Notes: generated from the sequence alone by a model not told the origin. DNA of 64,000 nucleotides from an uncultured Bacteroides sp. (GCF_959029255.1 NZ_CAUFUE010000027.1:1-64000), one strand, 5' to 3'. Positions 52,073 to 61,072 are shown, numbered from the stretch's first letter. Numbers and translations are program-made.

Positions 52073-53211
52073 GAAAAATCGACTGGAAAATATTTAAGAA
52101 GATACAGATGCCTGTCGGCAGGAATAAGTTCCTGAAACGGTTGGATTGGTACATCATAAAGAAGTTCCTGGGAACGTATGTATTTGCCATTGCTCTTATT
52201 ATTTCTATTGCGGTGGTATTCGACTTCAATGAGAAAATGGACCGTTTTATGTCGCATGAAGCGCCATGGAAAGCCATTATCTTCGATTACTACATGAACT
52301 TTATCCCCTACTTCGCCAACCTTTTCAGTCCTCTGTTCGTATTTATCGCCGTAATCTTCTTTACCTCTAAATTGGCTGAGAACTCTGAAATTATTGCGAT
52401 GTTCTCCACAGGAATGAGTTTCAAGCGTATGCTTCGACCTTATATGGTATCAGCTGCAATCATTGCAGTGGTTACTTTTTGTCTAGGTTCGTATGTTATT
52501 CCTAAAGGTAGCGTAACGCGCCTTAATTTTGAAGACAAATATTACAAACCCCGTAAAGAGACGACGGCACGAAATATTCAGTTGGAAGTTGATTCAGGTG
52601 TGATAGCTTATATCGAACGATTTGAAGATTACAGTAAAACAGGTTATCGTTTTTCGTTGGATAAATTCAAGGATAAACAATTGGTATCTCATTTGACAGC
52701 GCGCAGCATCACGTATGACACGGCATCTGTACATAAATGGACAGTTAAGGATTACATGATTCGTCAGATGGACGGTATGAAAGAGAGCATTATCAAAGGA
52801 GAACGGATTGACACGACTTTGTTTATGGAGCCCGCCGACTTCCTAGTCATGAAGAACCAACAAGAAATGTTGACCAGCCCTCAGCTGAGCGAATACATTG
52901 ACAGACAACGACAGCGTGGCTTTGCCAATATCAAGGAGTTCGAGATAGAATATCACAAACGTATCGCGATGTCGTTCGCTTCATTCATCCTGACGCTGAT
53001 AGGCGTGTCCCTTTCTTCAAAAAAGACTAAAGGAGGTATGGGATTGCATTTAGGTATAGGTTTGGGATTGAGTTTCTCGTATATTCTGTTTCAGACAATT
53101 GCATCGACTTTCGCTGTAAACGGCAATGTACCGCCATTTATTGCCGTCTGGATACCTAACTTGCTGTATGCATTCATTGCATTCTATTTGTATAAGAAAG
53201 CACCGAAATAA
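52069..53211 (+). CDS. LptF/LptG-family lipopolysaccharide export permease
   Basis: A YjgP/YjgQ-family inner-membrane protein that with LptB draws LPS out of the inner membrane. I chose the ATG at 52069 (380 aa, start MRKIDWKIFKKIQ), which overlaps the tgt stop as ATGA. Three N-terminal helices precede a periplasmic beta-jellyroll domain (DSGVIAYIERFEDYSKTGYR), and three C-terminal helices follow. Typical segments are DWYIIKKFLGTYVFAIALI, FSPLFVFIAVIFFTSKLAEN and SSKKTKGGMGLHLGIGLGLS. Which of LptF or LptG it represents cannot be told here. A very strong terminator ends the operon. Confidence 0.92.
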   Translation: MRKIDWKIFKKIQMPVGRNKFLKRLDWYIIKKFLGTYVFAIALIISIAVVFDFNEKMDRFMSHEAPWKAIIFDYYMNFIPYFANLFSPLFVFIAVIFFTSKLAENSEIIAMFSTGMSFKRMLRPYMVSAAIIAVVTFCLGSYVIPKGSVTRLNFEDKYYKPRKETTARNIQLEVDSGVIAYIERFEDYSKTGYRFSLDKFKDKQLVSHLTARSITYDTASVHKWTVKDYMIRQMDGMKESIIKGERIDTTLFMEPADFLVMKNQQEMLTSPQLSEYIDRQRQRGFANIKEFEIEYHKRIAMSFASFILTLIGVSLSSKKTKGGMGLHLGIGLGLSFSYILFQTIASTFAVNGNVPPFIAVWIPNLLYAFIAFYLYKKAPK

Positions 53212-53278
53212 AAATAAAGAAATGACGAAAAAAAAGCCGGTGCTGAATTAGAACAAAAAATAATCATAAAAAAATAAG

Positions 53279-53324
53279 AAGCCCTCCCGCTCTTGTGTTT
53301 CCACAAGTGCGGGAGGGCTTTTTT
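53279..53324 (+). terminator. Terminator of the lon-tgt-lptF/G operon
   Basis: A stem of about 18 bp (AAGCCCTCCCGC, CTTGTG and their complements, one mismatch) with a 4-nt TTTC loop, followed by six T. Confidence 0.92.
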
Positions 53325-53459
53325 GTTGTATTATTTCCTCTTTTGTTTTGCCCTCCTTTCACACAAACAAGATAATTAAATCTATTTGTTTTCAGAAGAG
53401 CCCCTCACTTTCGTCTTACAGGTCCTTTAAGTTTTTCATGGCAACTAACATCGAAGAAC

Positions 53460-53963
53460 TTAATTCAAGTAAGATGGAAGTTCTGCAGCAGAGATGTTTT
53501 TGGCAATAATTACACCATTATCATCCAATAAATAGTTCGTAAATCCACGGCTCAAACGATATTTCTTAAATAAGCCGGAAGATTCGCCTTTAGTTTCCAC
53601 GAAACAAGTGGGCGTAACTATTTGGTCCTTACGAATGGTTTCCTTGAAGATGGATGGATATTCATCAAACGAAACAGAAACCATTTCCACATTATTACTT
53701 AGGGAAGCGGAACGAAGCGCATTGCTCAAACTTGCGTTTTGCATCCGGGAGTGCGCATCATAGCTTGCCCAAAAACTAAGCAGTACATATTTGCCTTGCA
53801 TATCTGAAAGCTCGGCAAACGGTTGCTCGGCCGACATAGTTTCGATTTTAAAATCCGGGGCTATGTCACCCACATTCAAACCTCCGGTAGGTTTGTCTTT
53901 TTCTACGAAAGAAGTCAAGGAACTTATTAGTAATACAACAAAAATCCATTTTACATATTTCAT
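53460..53963 (-). CDS. Thioredoxin-fold (TlpA-like) protein lacking the CxxC motif
   Basis: A 167-residue exported protein with a signal peptide of about 20 residues. The mature part has the redoxin pattern (LNVGDIAPDFKIETMS, then GKYVLLSFWASYDAHS), but the place of the active WCxxC reads W65-A-S-Y-D-A-H-S. Only one cysteine remains, in the TPTCFVET segment beside the usual cis-Pro region. It therefore cannot be a normal disulfide reductase and may be a chaperone-like or regulatory derivative. It has a good promoter and a structured 130-nt leader. Confidence 0.85.
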   Translation of the reverse strand: MKYVKWIFVVLLISSLTSFVEKDKPTGGLNVGDIAPDFKIETMSAEQPFAELSDMQGKYVLLSFWASYDAHSRMQNASLSNALRSASLSNNVEMVSVSFDEYPSIFKETIRKDQIVTPTCFVETKGESSGLFKKYRLSRGFTNYLLDDNGVIIAKNISAAELPSYLN

Positions 53964-53987
53964 GTAACGCGGTTTTGGTTAATACTA

Positions 53988-54078
53988 TCCGGGACTGTCC
54001 TCTATGGCAGTGATTTCTTCCCGGAACATCGTCTTTTAGGCTTTGCAATGAGAGGAATTCATTGATACTCAAAGCCTT
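53988..54078 (-). promoter_or_regulatory. Structured 5' leader of the TlpA-like gene (two hairpins)
   Basis: Within the transcribed leader one hairpin pairs 54038-54051 with 54060-54078 (AGGCTTTG/CAAAGCCT outer stem, AATGA/TCATT inner stem). A second pairs TCCGGGA (53988-53994) with TCCCGGA (54019-54025). It matches no riboswitch class that I recognise. Confidence 0.5.
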
Positions 54079-54097
54079 TAAATCTGAAATCGGGTGC

Positions 54098-54129
54098 AAA
54101 GGTAAGCAAATCTTAAAGTAAGTTCCAAA
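54098..54129 (-). promoter_or_regulatory. Bacteroides-type promoter of the TlpA-like gene
   Basis: On the minus strand TTTG (54129-54126), 20 bp, then TACCTTTG (54105-54098). The leader would be about 130 nt. Confidence 0.8.
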
Positions 54130-54201
54130 TAAACAAGCAATTTTCTCACTTTTTTAGTGTATATTTTTATGTTATTTAGCATAAATAGCGGGAATTTTCC
54201 T

Positions 54202-54209
54202 TACTTTTG
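54202..54209 (+). promoter_or_regulatory. -7 box of the serB promoter
   Basis: TACTTTTG, 30 bp upstream of the serB ATG. Only a weak TTTA is found near the -33 place. Confidence 0.5.
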
Positions 54210-54239
54210 TAGCCTATATTATTCTTTTAAAGATAGCTT

Positions 54240-55469
54240 ATGCAACCATTGAACACTGAATTAATTCTTATCAGGGTCACGGGCGAAGATCGTCCGGGAT
54301 TGACAGCTTCGATTACTGAAATCCTTGCCAAATATGACGCGACTATTCTCGACATCGGTCAGGCAGACATTCATAATACTTTGTCGTTAGGAATTTTGTG
54401 CAAAACGGAAGAACAACATTCCGGATTCATCATGAAAGAACTGCTTTTTAAAGCTTCTTCTCTGGGAGTTACTATCCGCTTCTATCCCATCACCGTGAAA
54501 GAATATGAGGATTGGGTAAGCATGCAGGGCAAAAATCGGTATATACTTACCTTGCTCGGACGTAAACTATCTGCCCGCCAAATTTCAGCCGTCACCCGTA
54601 TCCTTGCAGAACAAAGCATGAATATTGATGCCATCAAGCGCTTGACTGGACGTATCCCGCTAGACGAATGCGAAGCAAGAACACGCGCCTGCATCGAATT
54701 TTCTGTTCGCGGTACGCCTAAAGACCGTATAGCCATGCAGGAACAACTTATGAAACTGGCAAGCGAACTGGAAATGGATTTTTCTTTCCAATTGGATAAT
54801 ATGTATCGCCGTATGCGCCGGTTAATTTGTTTCGATATGGACTCTACTTTGATCGAAACGGAAGTAATTGATGAACTGGCAATGCGTGCCGGCGTAGGCG
54901 ACCAGGTGAAAGCCATCACCGAACGTGCCATGCGTGGGGAAATTGATTTTACTGAAAGCTTCCGTGAACGGGTGGCGCTATTGAAAGGGCTGGACGAGTC
55001 CGTAATGCAGGAAATTGCTGAGAACCTGCCTATAACCGAAGGTGTTGACCGCCTGATGTATGTGCTAAAGAAATATGGTTATAAAATAGCCATTCTCTCC
55101 GGTGGTTTCACTTACTTTGGAGAATATCTGCAAAAGAAATATGGAATAGACTACGTTTACGCCAATGAACTGGAAATCGAGAATGGAAAGTTGACCGGGC
55201 GTTATCTGGGTGACGTGGTAGACGGAAGACGGAAAGCCGAACTCCTGCGCCTGATTGCCCAGGTAGAGAAAGTGGACATTGCTCAAACAATTGCTGTGGG
55301 TGACGGTGCAAACGACTTACCAATGTTGGGTATTGCCGGACTGGGAATTGCGTTCCACGCCAAACCGAAAGTGGTGGCAAATGCCAAGCAATCCATTAAT
55401 ACAATTGGGCTGGACGGAGTACTTTATTTCTTAGGTTTTAAAGATTCCTATATAGATATTCCCAGTTAA
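54240..55469 (+). CDS. serB: Phosphoserine phosphatase with N-terminal ACT domains
   Basis: Dephosphorylates phosphoserine in the last step of serine synthesis. It has 409 residues. Two ACT domains occupy about residues 1-185 (ILIRVTGEDRPGLTASITEI, then LTLLGRKLSARQISAVTRIL), and probably sense serine. The HAD phosphatase domain follows, with motif I FDMDSTLIE (about residues 199-207), motif II in ILSGGFTYF, and motif IV in VGDGANDLPML. It has its own promoter-like box and is divergent from the TlpA-like gene. Confidence 0.95.
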   Translation: MQPLNTELILIRVTGEDRPGLTASITEILAKYDATILDIGQADIHNTLSLGILCKTEEQHSGFIMKELLFKASSLGVTIRFYPITVKEYEDWVSMQGKNRYILTLLGRKLSARQISAVTRILAEQSMNIDAIKRLTGRIPLDECEARTRACIEFSVRGTPKDRIAMQEQLMKLASELEMDFSFQLDNMYRRMRRLICFDMDSTLIETEVIDELAMRAGVGDQVKAITERAMRGEIDFTESFRERVALLKGLDESVMQEIAENLPITEGVDRLMYVLKKYGYKIAILSGGFTYFGEYLQKKYGIDYVYANELEIENGKLTGRYLGDVVDGRRKAELLRLIAQVEKVDIAQTIAVGDGANDLPMLGIAGLGIAFHAKPKVVANAKQSINTIGLDGVLYFLGFKDSYIDIPS

Positions 55470-55481
55470 CTCTTTTTTTTC

Positions 55482-55489
55482 TATCTTTG
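55482..55489 (+). promoter_or_regulatory. -7 box upstream of the DEAD-box helicase gene
   Basis: TATCTTTG, 21 bp upstream of the ATG. No TTTG at the usual spacing. Confidence 0.45.
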
Positions 55490-55510
55490 TTGACAAATTA
55501 ATAAAGAAAC

Positions 55511-56785
55511 ATGAAGTTTTCCGAACTACAATTAAATGATAAAGTGCTTGAAGCACTTGAAGCCATGCGTTTTGAGGAGTGCACTCCGATACAAGAAAAA
55601 TCAATTCCCGTCATACTCGAAGGAAAAGACCTGATTGCCGTAGCGCAAACCGGCACGGGAAAAACGGCTGCGTATCTGCTACCCATATTGAACAGACTCT
55701 CAGAGGGAGGACATCCTGAAGATGCCATCAACTGTATCATCATGGCTCCTACTCGCGAGTTGGCTCAGCAGATAGACCAGCAAATGGAAGGATTCTCATA
55801 CTTTATGCCGGTCAGCAGTGTAGCGGTATATGGCGGTAATGACGGAATACTTTTCGAACAGCAGAAAAAAGGACTGACTTTGGGAGCCGACGTGGTGATT
55901 GCCACTCCCGGCCGATTGATAGCTCACTTGAGTCTAGGATATGTAGACCTCTCCCGTGTATCTTATTTCATTCTGGATGAAGCGGACCGTATGCTGGATA
56001 TGGGATTTTATGATGACATCATGCAGATTGTAAAATTCCTGCCGAAAGAACGGCAAACGGTCATGTTCTCAGCAACAATGCCTGCCAAGATACAGCAATT
56101 GGCTAATACCATCCTCAACAATCCCGCAGAAGTAAAGTTAGCTGTATCCAAACCAGCCGAAAAGATTGTCCAAGCTGCTTATATTTGTTATGAAAATCAG
56201 AAATTAGGTATTATTCGCAGCCTTTTTGCGGAGCAGGCACCGGAACGTGTTATTATATTCGCTTCTTCCAAACTCAAAGTAAAAGAGGTAACCAAAGCTC
56301 TAAAACAAATGCAGCTGAATGTCGGAGAAATGCACTCTGACCTGGAACAAGCGCAGCGGGAAGAGGTGATGTACGAGTTTAAAGCCGGAAGAATTAACAT
56401 ACTGGTAGCTACGGATATTGTGGCAAGAGGAATTGATATAGATGATATTCGTCTGGTTATCAACTATGATGTTCCTCATGATAGCGAAGACTATGTGCAC
56501 CGCATCGGTCGTACGGCACGTGCCAATAATGATGGTGTGGCTTTAACTTTTGTCAGTGAGAAAGAACAGACCTACTTTAAGAGTATAGAAACTTTCCTGG
56601 AAAAAGATATCTATAAGATTCCCGTACCGGAAGAGCTCGGTGAAGCTCCGGAGTTCAAGCCACGTACCAATGAAGGGTACAAGAAATATGGTAAAAGCAA
56701 CCGCAGGAATGGAAACGGAAAAAGTAATTTCCGAAACAATAATAGAAAAGGTGGCAAGCGGCCGCCAACCAAAAAACAAGAATAA
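55511..56785 (+). CDS. DEAD-box ATP-dependent RNA helicase
   Basis: A 424-residue RNA helicase of the RhlE-like group. The Q motif is FEECTPIQEKSIP, motif I is AQTGTGKTAA, Ia is APTRELAQQ, II is DEAD in FILDEADRML, III is FSATMP, and VI is HRIGRTARA. The last 60 residues are a basic Asn/Arg/Gly-rich tail (KSNRRNGNGKSNFRNNNRK) for RNA binding. Likely roles are ribosome assembly, mRNA decay or cold adaptation. It is separated from serB by 41 bp that hold a -7 box, so it can be expressed alone. Confidence 0.95.
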   Translation: MKFSELQLNDKVLEALEAMRFEECTPIQEKSIPVILEGKDLIAVAQTGTGKTAAYLLPILNRLSEGGHPEDAINCIIMAPTRELAQQIDQQMEGFSYFMPVSSVAVYGGNDGILFEQQKKGLTLGADVVIATPGRLIAHLSLGYVDLSRVSYFILDEADRMLDMGFYDDIMQIVKFLPKERQTVMFSATMPAKIQQLANTILNNPAEVKLAVSKPAEKIVQAAYICYENQKLGIIRSLFAEQAPERVIIFASSKLKVKEVTKALKQMQLNVGEMHSDLEQAQREEVMYEFKAGRINILVATDIVARGIDIDDIRLVINYDVPHDSEDYVHRIGRTARANNDGVALTFVSEKEQTYFKSIETFLEKDIYKIPVPEELGEAPEFKPRTNEGYKKYGKSNRRNGNGKSNFRNNNRKGGKRPPTKKQE

Positions 56786-56788
56786 GAT

Positions 56789-56812
56789 GAAGCGGATTTA
56801 TTCCGCTTTTTT
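56789..56812. terminator. Bidirectional terminator overlapping the end of a lipoprotein gene
   Basis: The stem AAGCGGA/TCCGCTT (56790-56796, 56802-56808) has a 5-nt loop and T or A runs on both sides. The TAA stop of the minus-strand lipoprotein gene (56800-56798) falls inside the loop. Confidence 0.82.
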
Positions 56813-57589
56813 TATGTTCAGTTGTTTGTCAAAGCCGATAAACATATCTATTAAATTGTATACGGAACTTTCCGGAACGCGAAGGGTCGCCTGATAATGA
56901 TAACCTTTATTATTTACACCCAAGAAATTCATATCAGCAAGAATCATCTGGTTTAAAAGTTCGGCGGAGAAGATATCAGAAAAATCCTTTTTGGTAATAT
57001 CCTTCCCATAAAGCATCTGTTTGCCTTCATAAACACAGATATGTATGACATTGTCATAATAGACATTGTCAACACCAATACCATTTTCCGCATAAGAAGT
57101 ACGGGTTACTTTCATTTGAGAAGGATTGATATAGACATATCCGCGATAACGTTTACCGCCATACATCACTACGCTGTCTTTCTTCGTCACCTCCGCAGCG
57201 CTCGGAATAACTTCCACCTCCTGATTGATAAAAGACAACGTATCTTCCACATTCTCCGATTTATGCAACTTCACAATGTCATCGGCCAGAGAGTGGAACC
57301 AGAAACTATACTCAGTCTGCCGGTCTATTTTATAGGCCACGGTTTGACTGCCATATATGTATATAGTATCACGAATCACCTTAAATGCCACAGGGATATT
57401 CTGTGGATTGGCGTAATAAATGGTGTCACCCTCGATACGTAATAAAGGCATATCGGTTTCATCATCTATCCAAATACCCTGAAGCAGGTTTTTGGCGGTA
57501 AGGTCTTCTTCCGCAGATTTTATATCCTTACTGTTGCTACAAGCAAATAGCAGTATGATGGAACATACTCCTATGATAAGCTTTTTCAT
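56798..57589 (-). CDS. Lipoprotein of unknown function (DUF4738-like)
   Basis: A 263-residue lipoprotein. The signal is MKKLIIGVCSIILLFAC, so lipidation is at Cys 17. The mature N-terminal half contains LLQGIWIDDETDMPLLRIEG, typical of lipocalin-like Bacteroides proteins. The C-terminal half has YRGYVYINPSQMKVTR and DFSDIFSAELLNQMILADMN. I believe it belongs to the DUF4738 family, with moderate confidence. It follows ugd by 16 bp, so it is the last gene of the wzi-rfbC-ugd unit. Its last codons form part of a terminator. Confidence 0.78.
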   Translation of the reverse strand: MKKLIIGVCSIILLFACSNSKDIKSAEEDLTAKNLLQGIWIDDETDMPLLRIEGDTIYYANPQNIPVAFKVIRDTIYIYGSQTVAYKIDRQTEYSFWFHSLADDIVKLHKSENVEDTLSFINQEVEVIPSAAEVTKKDSVVMYGGKRYRGYVYINPSQMKVTRTSYAENGIGVDNVYYDNVIHICVYEGKQMLYGKDITKKDFSDIFSAELLNQMILADMNFLGVNNKGYHYQATLRVPESSVYNLIDMFIGFDKQLNIKKAE

Positions 57590-57605
57590 TTTTGACTTCT
57601 CCCTT

Positions 57606-58919
57606 TTATTTACCTATACAATGATAAGTAAATCCAAGTTCTTCTATTTCTTTTTTGTCGTAAATATTCCGCCCATCCAATATTACCGGGTTCTGCATCG
57701 TCTTCTTAATGACTGCCCAAGACGGCAAACGGAATTCTTTCCACTCGGTCACCAACATTAAAGTGTCCGCATCCAAGACAGCATCATACATATCTTTAGC
57801 ATAATAGATGACATCCCCTATTCTCCGGCGACATTCCTGCATAGCTGCGGGGTCGTAAGCACGGATATTGCATCCCGCATTCAATAGTTTGTTTATCAGA
57901 ACCAAAGCCGGAGCCTCGCGCATGTCATCCGTTTCCGGTTTGAAGGCCAATCCCCATAAAGCGATTGTCTTACCCTGCAAATCACCACTGAAGTGCCTTT
58001 GCAACTTCTCGAACAGAATACTTTTTTGTCTCTCATTCACATCTTCCACAGCACGGAGCACACGCATCTGATAACCGTTCTGCTCAGCCGTCTTGATTAA
58101 AGCTTTTACATCCTTCGGAAAACACGAGCCACCATATCCGGTACCCGGATAGAGAAACTTACGACCTATACGGGTATCCGAACCGATACCACTGCGTACC
58201 ATATTTACATCCGCACCTACCAATTCGCAAAGATTGGCAATATCATTCATGAAACTGATACGGGTAGCCAACATGGAATTTGCCGCATATTTCGTCATCT
58301 CAGCCGAAGAGATATCCATGAAGATAACACGGAAATTATTCAGCAAGAATGGTTTGTAGAGTTTAGTCATCAGTTTCTTGGCACGTTCAGACTCTACCCC
58401 TACCACCACCCGGTCAGGACTCATAAAATCATTAATGGCATTACCCTCTTTCAGGAATTCCGGATTGGAAGCCACGTCAAATTCAATCTGCACATTCCGT
58501 TTATCCAGTTCTTCCTGAATGGCAGCACGTATTTTCTTTGCCGTCCCCACAGGAACGGTACTTTTGGTTACTACCAAGATGTACTTCTGCATGCTGCGGC
58601 CTATGGTACGTGCCACCTCAAGCACATAACTCAAGTCTGCGCTACCATCTTCATCGGGCGGAGTACCAACAGCGCTGAACACAACGTCTACTTCATCCAA
58701 ACAACTTTCCAGGGAAGTGGTAAACTTTAAGCGCCCGGCTTTCATGTTTCTGTTTACCATTTCTTCCAGTCCGTTTTCGTAGATAGGAATAATTCCTTTC
58801 TCCAGTGCTTCAATCTTTGCACTATTCGTATCTACGCAAACAACGTTGACACCTATTTCCGCAAAACAAGTACCGGTTACTAAACCGACATATCCCGTAC
58901 CGACAATGGCTATTTTCAT
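57606..58919 (-). CDS. ugd: UDP-glucose 6-dehydrogenase
   Basis: Oxidises UDP-glucose to UDP-glucuronate with two NAD+, supplying acidic sugars for surface polysaccharides. The 437 residues match the family. The Rossmann motif is IAVVGTGYVGLVTGTC-like (IAIVGTGYVGLVTGTCFAE), the catalytic Cys is in GYGGSCFPKDVKAL, the catalytic Lys is in SSAEMTKYAANSMLA, and the C-terminal motif is LWGLAFKPETDDMREAPAL. It starts 3 bp after rfbC on the same strand. Confidence 0.96.
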   Translation of the reverse strand: MKIAIVGTGYVGLVTGTCFAEIGVNVVCVDTNSAKIEALEKGIIPIYENGLEEMVNRNMKAGRLKFTTSLESCLDEVDVVFSAVGTPPDEDGSADLSYVLEVARTIGRSMQKYILVVTKSTVPVGTAKKIRAAIQEELDKRNVQIEFDVASNPEFLKEGNAINDFMSPDRVVVGVESERAKKLMTKLYKPFLLNNFRVIFMDISSAEMTKYAANSMLATRISFMNDIANLCELVGADVNMVRSGIGSDTRIGRKFLYPGTGYGGSCFPKDVKALIKTAEQNGYQMRVLRAVEDVNERQKSILFEKLQRHFSGDLQGKTIALWGLAFKPETDDMREAPALVLINKLLNAGCNIRAYDPAAMQECRRRIGDVIYYAKDMYDAVLDADTLMLVTEWKEFRLPSWAVIKKTMQNPVILDGRNIYDKKEIEELGFTYHCIGK

Positions 58920-58922
58920 ATC

Positions 58923-59471
58923 TTATTCAAAATAAACCGCATCTTTGAATGACACAGCATGTCCGTCTTTTTCTGACAATAAAAGTTGGTCTTCCGCAAC
59001 CGGCCAGTCTATACCTATCGTTTCATCATTGAAACGGATGGAAGCTTCAGCCTGCGGAGCATACATATTATCCACTTTATATGTAAATATCGCTTCATCA
59101 CTCAACACCAAGAAGCCATGGGCAAAACCACGGGGAATGAAAAACTGTCTCTTGTTTTCTTCGCTCAACTCTACGCTGACATATCTACCAAATGTAGGAG
59201 ACGACTTACGCAAGTCTACAGCAACGTCCAAAACTTTCCCTTTAATGACGCGCACCAATTTGGCCTGGCTATGTTCACCTTTCTGATAATGGAGTCCGCG
59301 CAGCACTCCGAAAGAAGACTTAGACTCATTATCCTGTACAAAATGCACATCTCCTATATTGGCACGAAATTCTTCTTCCTTAAATGCCTCCATAAAGTAG
59401 CCACGGGCATCGTTAAACACCCTGGGTTCGATAACCCAGACGCCATCAATTTCTGTTTGTATATAGTTCAT
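58923..59471 (-). CDS. rfbC: dTDP-4-dehydrorhamnose 3,5-epimerase
   Basis: Epimerises dTDP-4-keto-6-deoxyglucose in dTDP-rhamnose synthesis. The 182-residue cupin has the catalytic His in VLRGLHYQKGEHSQAKL, the catalytic Tyr in FTYKVDNMYAP, and the family segments PRVFNDARGYFMEAF and FFIPRGFAHGFLVL. rfbA, rfbB and rfbD are not in the window, so the pathway must be completed elsewhere. It lies 4 bp after the wzi-like gene and 3 bp before ugd. Confidence 0.94.
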   Translation of the reverse strand: MNYIQTEIDGVWVIEPRVFNDARGYFMEAFKEEEFRANIGDVHFVQDNESKSSFGVLRGLHYQKGEHSQAKLVRVIKGKVLDVAVDLRKSSPTFGRYVSVELSEENKRQFFIPRGFAHGFLVLSDEAIFTYKVDNMYAPQAEASIRFNDETIGIDWPVAEDQLLLSEKDGHAVSFKDAVYFE

Positions 59472-59475
59472 TGTT

Positions 59476-60906
59476 TCAGAATGTTTTATGTATCTTCAAT
59501 TGAAATCCTAAGTTATCACCGTATATATCTCCCATGTCCAAAGCAAGAGATGCATTGAAGTCCCATCCCTTCAATCTTTTCGGAGCATAGTAGAACGAAG
59601 CGTATGCTGAAAAGTTCTCCAATATATCCAGTGTCGGTCTACCTGGAGTTCCCCACGTTCTGTTATGGCTCAACTTTGCCACATAACGCCATTCGGAACT
59701 GATATCCCCACTCCATCCTACGTGTACGGCTTTTACACGGTTATAGATGAAAGTCAAGTTCCCGTCTTCATTATAGATAGGTGACGCAATCAATGGATTG
59801 GCTATCATCATTCCCCAATGTGACCAACCAGGATACAGACCATTATTATAATAGTTGTCAGAACCTCCGGTCTTGTGCACAGGGCCTTCTGACGGTTCGT
59901 GCAAACCATGCAATGGTCCACTCATATTAGTCGTTTGCAAATATTCCAGTACAACCGCATTGATAGGACGGAAATGTTTGAAATTAAATTCAAGTCCCCA
60001 CAAGCCATCCCAGCCATTCTGTTTACCCATGGCAGAAAAGTCATCAAAATGGTTATGCAGATAGGCACTGACCGAGAAGTCTTTGGCTCGATAGGTCATT
60101 CTCAAGTATTCACTACCCAAGAAGTTTCCCTGATAAAACATATTGTCGTTGGCGGGCTTGTCTTCATCACCTGCTCCCGGAATGAATACTCTGAAGTAAT
60201 CTTTCAACTTGTTACCCAAATCCGTTTCAGCACCTCCAATCACCTGATAACCGCCAAACTGAGTATCGAGTGTCATTCCCAAATCGAATTGCCATTTGCC
60301 ATCAGGGATGCCGATGCGGATAAAACCTTCTTTATGATGATATTTGATACCTTTCGTATACCAATATCCCTCACCCACTTTCTTCTTCTGATAATTATCA
60401 TCCGTAAACCAACCGTATGATATTTCCCCTTTTATAGCCAACCGGGGAAGTATATAAAGATATTCGGGAATACCTACCATGATTTGAGGAATAGGGCGAG
60501 CATTTCCCGACCAAGTCATGCCACCGCTACTCAGTGTATTATTCAACAAGTTTGCCCATCTTTCTTTACTTCCGGCAAACAAACCGAGCCATTTATAGCG
60601 CACATCCACATACGCCTGCTGTATATAAATATCCTTGTCACTTTTGAAGTTCATACCGATGGCTGCCACCATATCCAGTTTCTCTTCAAATTTCCACTTA
60701 CCCAAGTTATGTTTATAATCCACGCCTCCCCGTATGTAGGTGTTATTATAAATAGAACCGAGTCCTTGCTGATTGCTAACTTGCCAAAGCGGGGTGTTGT
60801 CTCCCGTATGCACGGTTGCTCCATATTCAACGAAAGGAGAAACTTGTGCTGTGGCAACACTGCCTCCGGCGAACATAAGAGCTAATAAACAAATTGAGAT
60901 ACGCAT
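59476..60906 (-). CDS. Wzi-family capsule-assembly outer-membrane protein
   Basis: An outer-membrane beta-barrel of the Wzi/capsule assembly family, which helps anchor capsule to the cell surface. I chose the ATG at 60906 (476 aa, start MRISICLLALMFAGGSVATA, a signal peptide), since the open frame upstream encodes unlikely hydrophobic leader residues and covers a -7 box (TAATTTTG, 60941-60934). The body has alternating amphipathic strands rich in Tyr, Trp and Gly, such as LGLFAGSKERWANLLNN and FIRIGIPDGKWQFDLGMTLD, and ends in Phe. It leads an operon with rfbC and ugd. Confidence 0.88.
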   Translation of the reverse strand: MRISICLLALMFAGGSVATAQVSPFVEYGATVHTGDNTPLWQVSNQQGLGSIYNNTYIRGGVDYKHNLGKWKFEEKLDMVAAIGMNFKSDKDIYIQQAYVDVRYKWLGLFAGSKERWANLLNNTLSSGGMTWSGNARPIPQIMVGIPEYLYILPRLAIKGEISYGWFTDDNYQKKKVGEGYWYTKGIKYHHKEGFIRIGIPDGKWQFDLGMTLDTQFGGYQVIGGAETDLGNKLKDYFRVFIPGAGDEDKPANDNMFYQGNFLGSEYLRMTYRAKDFSVSAYLHNHFDDFSAMGKQNGWDGLWGLEFNFKHFRPINAVVLEYLQTTNMSGPLHGLHEPSEGPVHKTGGSDNYYNNGLYPGWSHWGMMIANPLIASPIYNEDGNLTFIYNRVKAVHVGWSGDISSEWRYVAKLSHNRTWGTPGRPTLDILENFSAYASFYYAPKRLKGWDFNASLALDMGDIYGDNLGFQLKIHKTF

Positions 60907-61057
60907 AATAATTGATAATGTGTAAAAACGATGCAAAATTAGGAAAAAAATCCAATATATCCGGTATTGAAGCAAATGAGTTTCCAAATAGTATATGAGT
61001 TGATAAGTTGTTAATAAGAAAAACTACGTGAAAGTGGCGTATTTCCGATAAAACCGC

Positions 61058-61072
61058 TACTTTTGTGACATG
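61058..61072 (+). promoter_or_regulatory. -7 box placed for a leaderless mRNA
   Basis: TACTTTTG (61058-61065) ends 4 bp before the ATG at 61070. With the usual short distance from the -7 box to the start point, transcription would begin at or next to the start codon. No TTTG box was seen 20 bp upstream. Confidence 0.45.

Noticed and set aside
53866..54099. 77-codon minus-strand frame in the leader of the TlpA-like gene
   Set aside because: It would begin with a TTG at the promoter -7 box and lacks any recognisable domain. The leader hairpins explain the region better.
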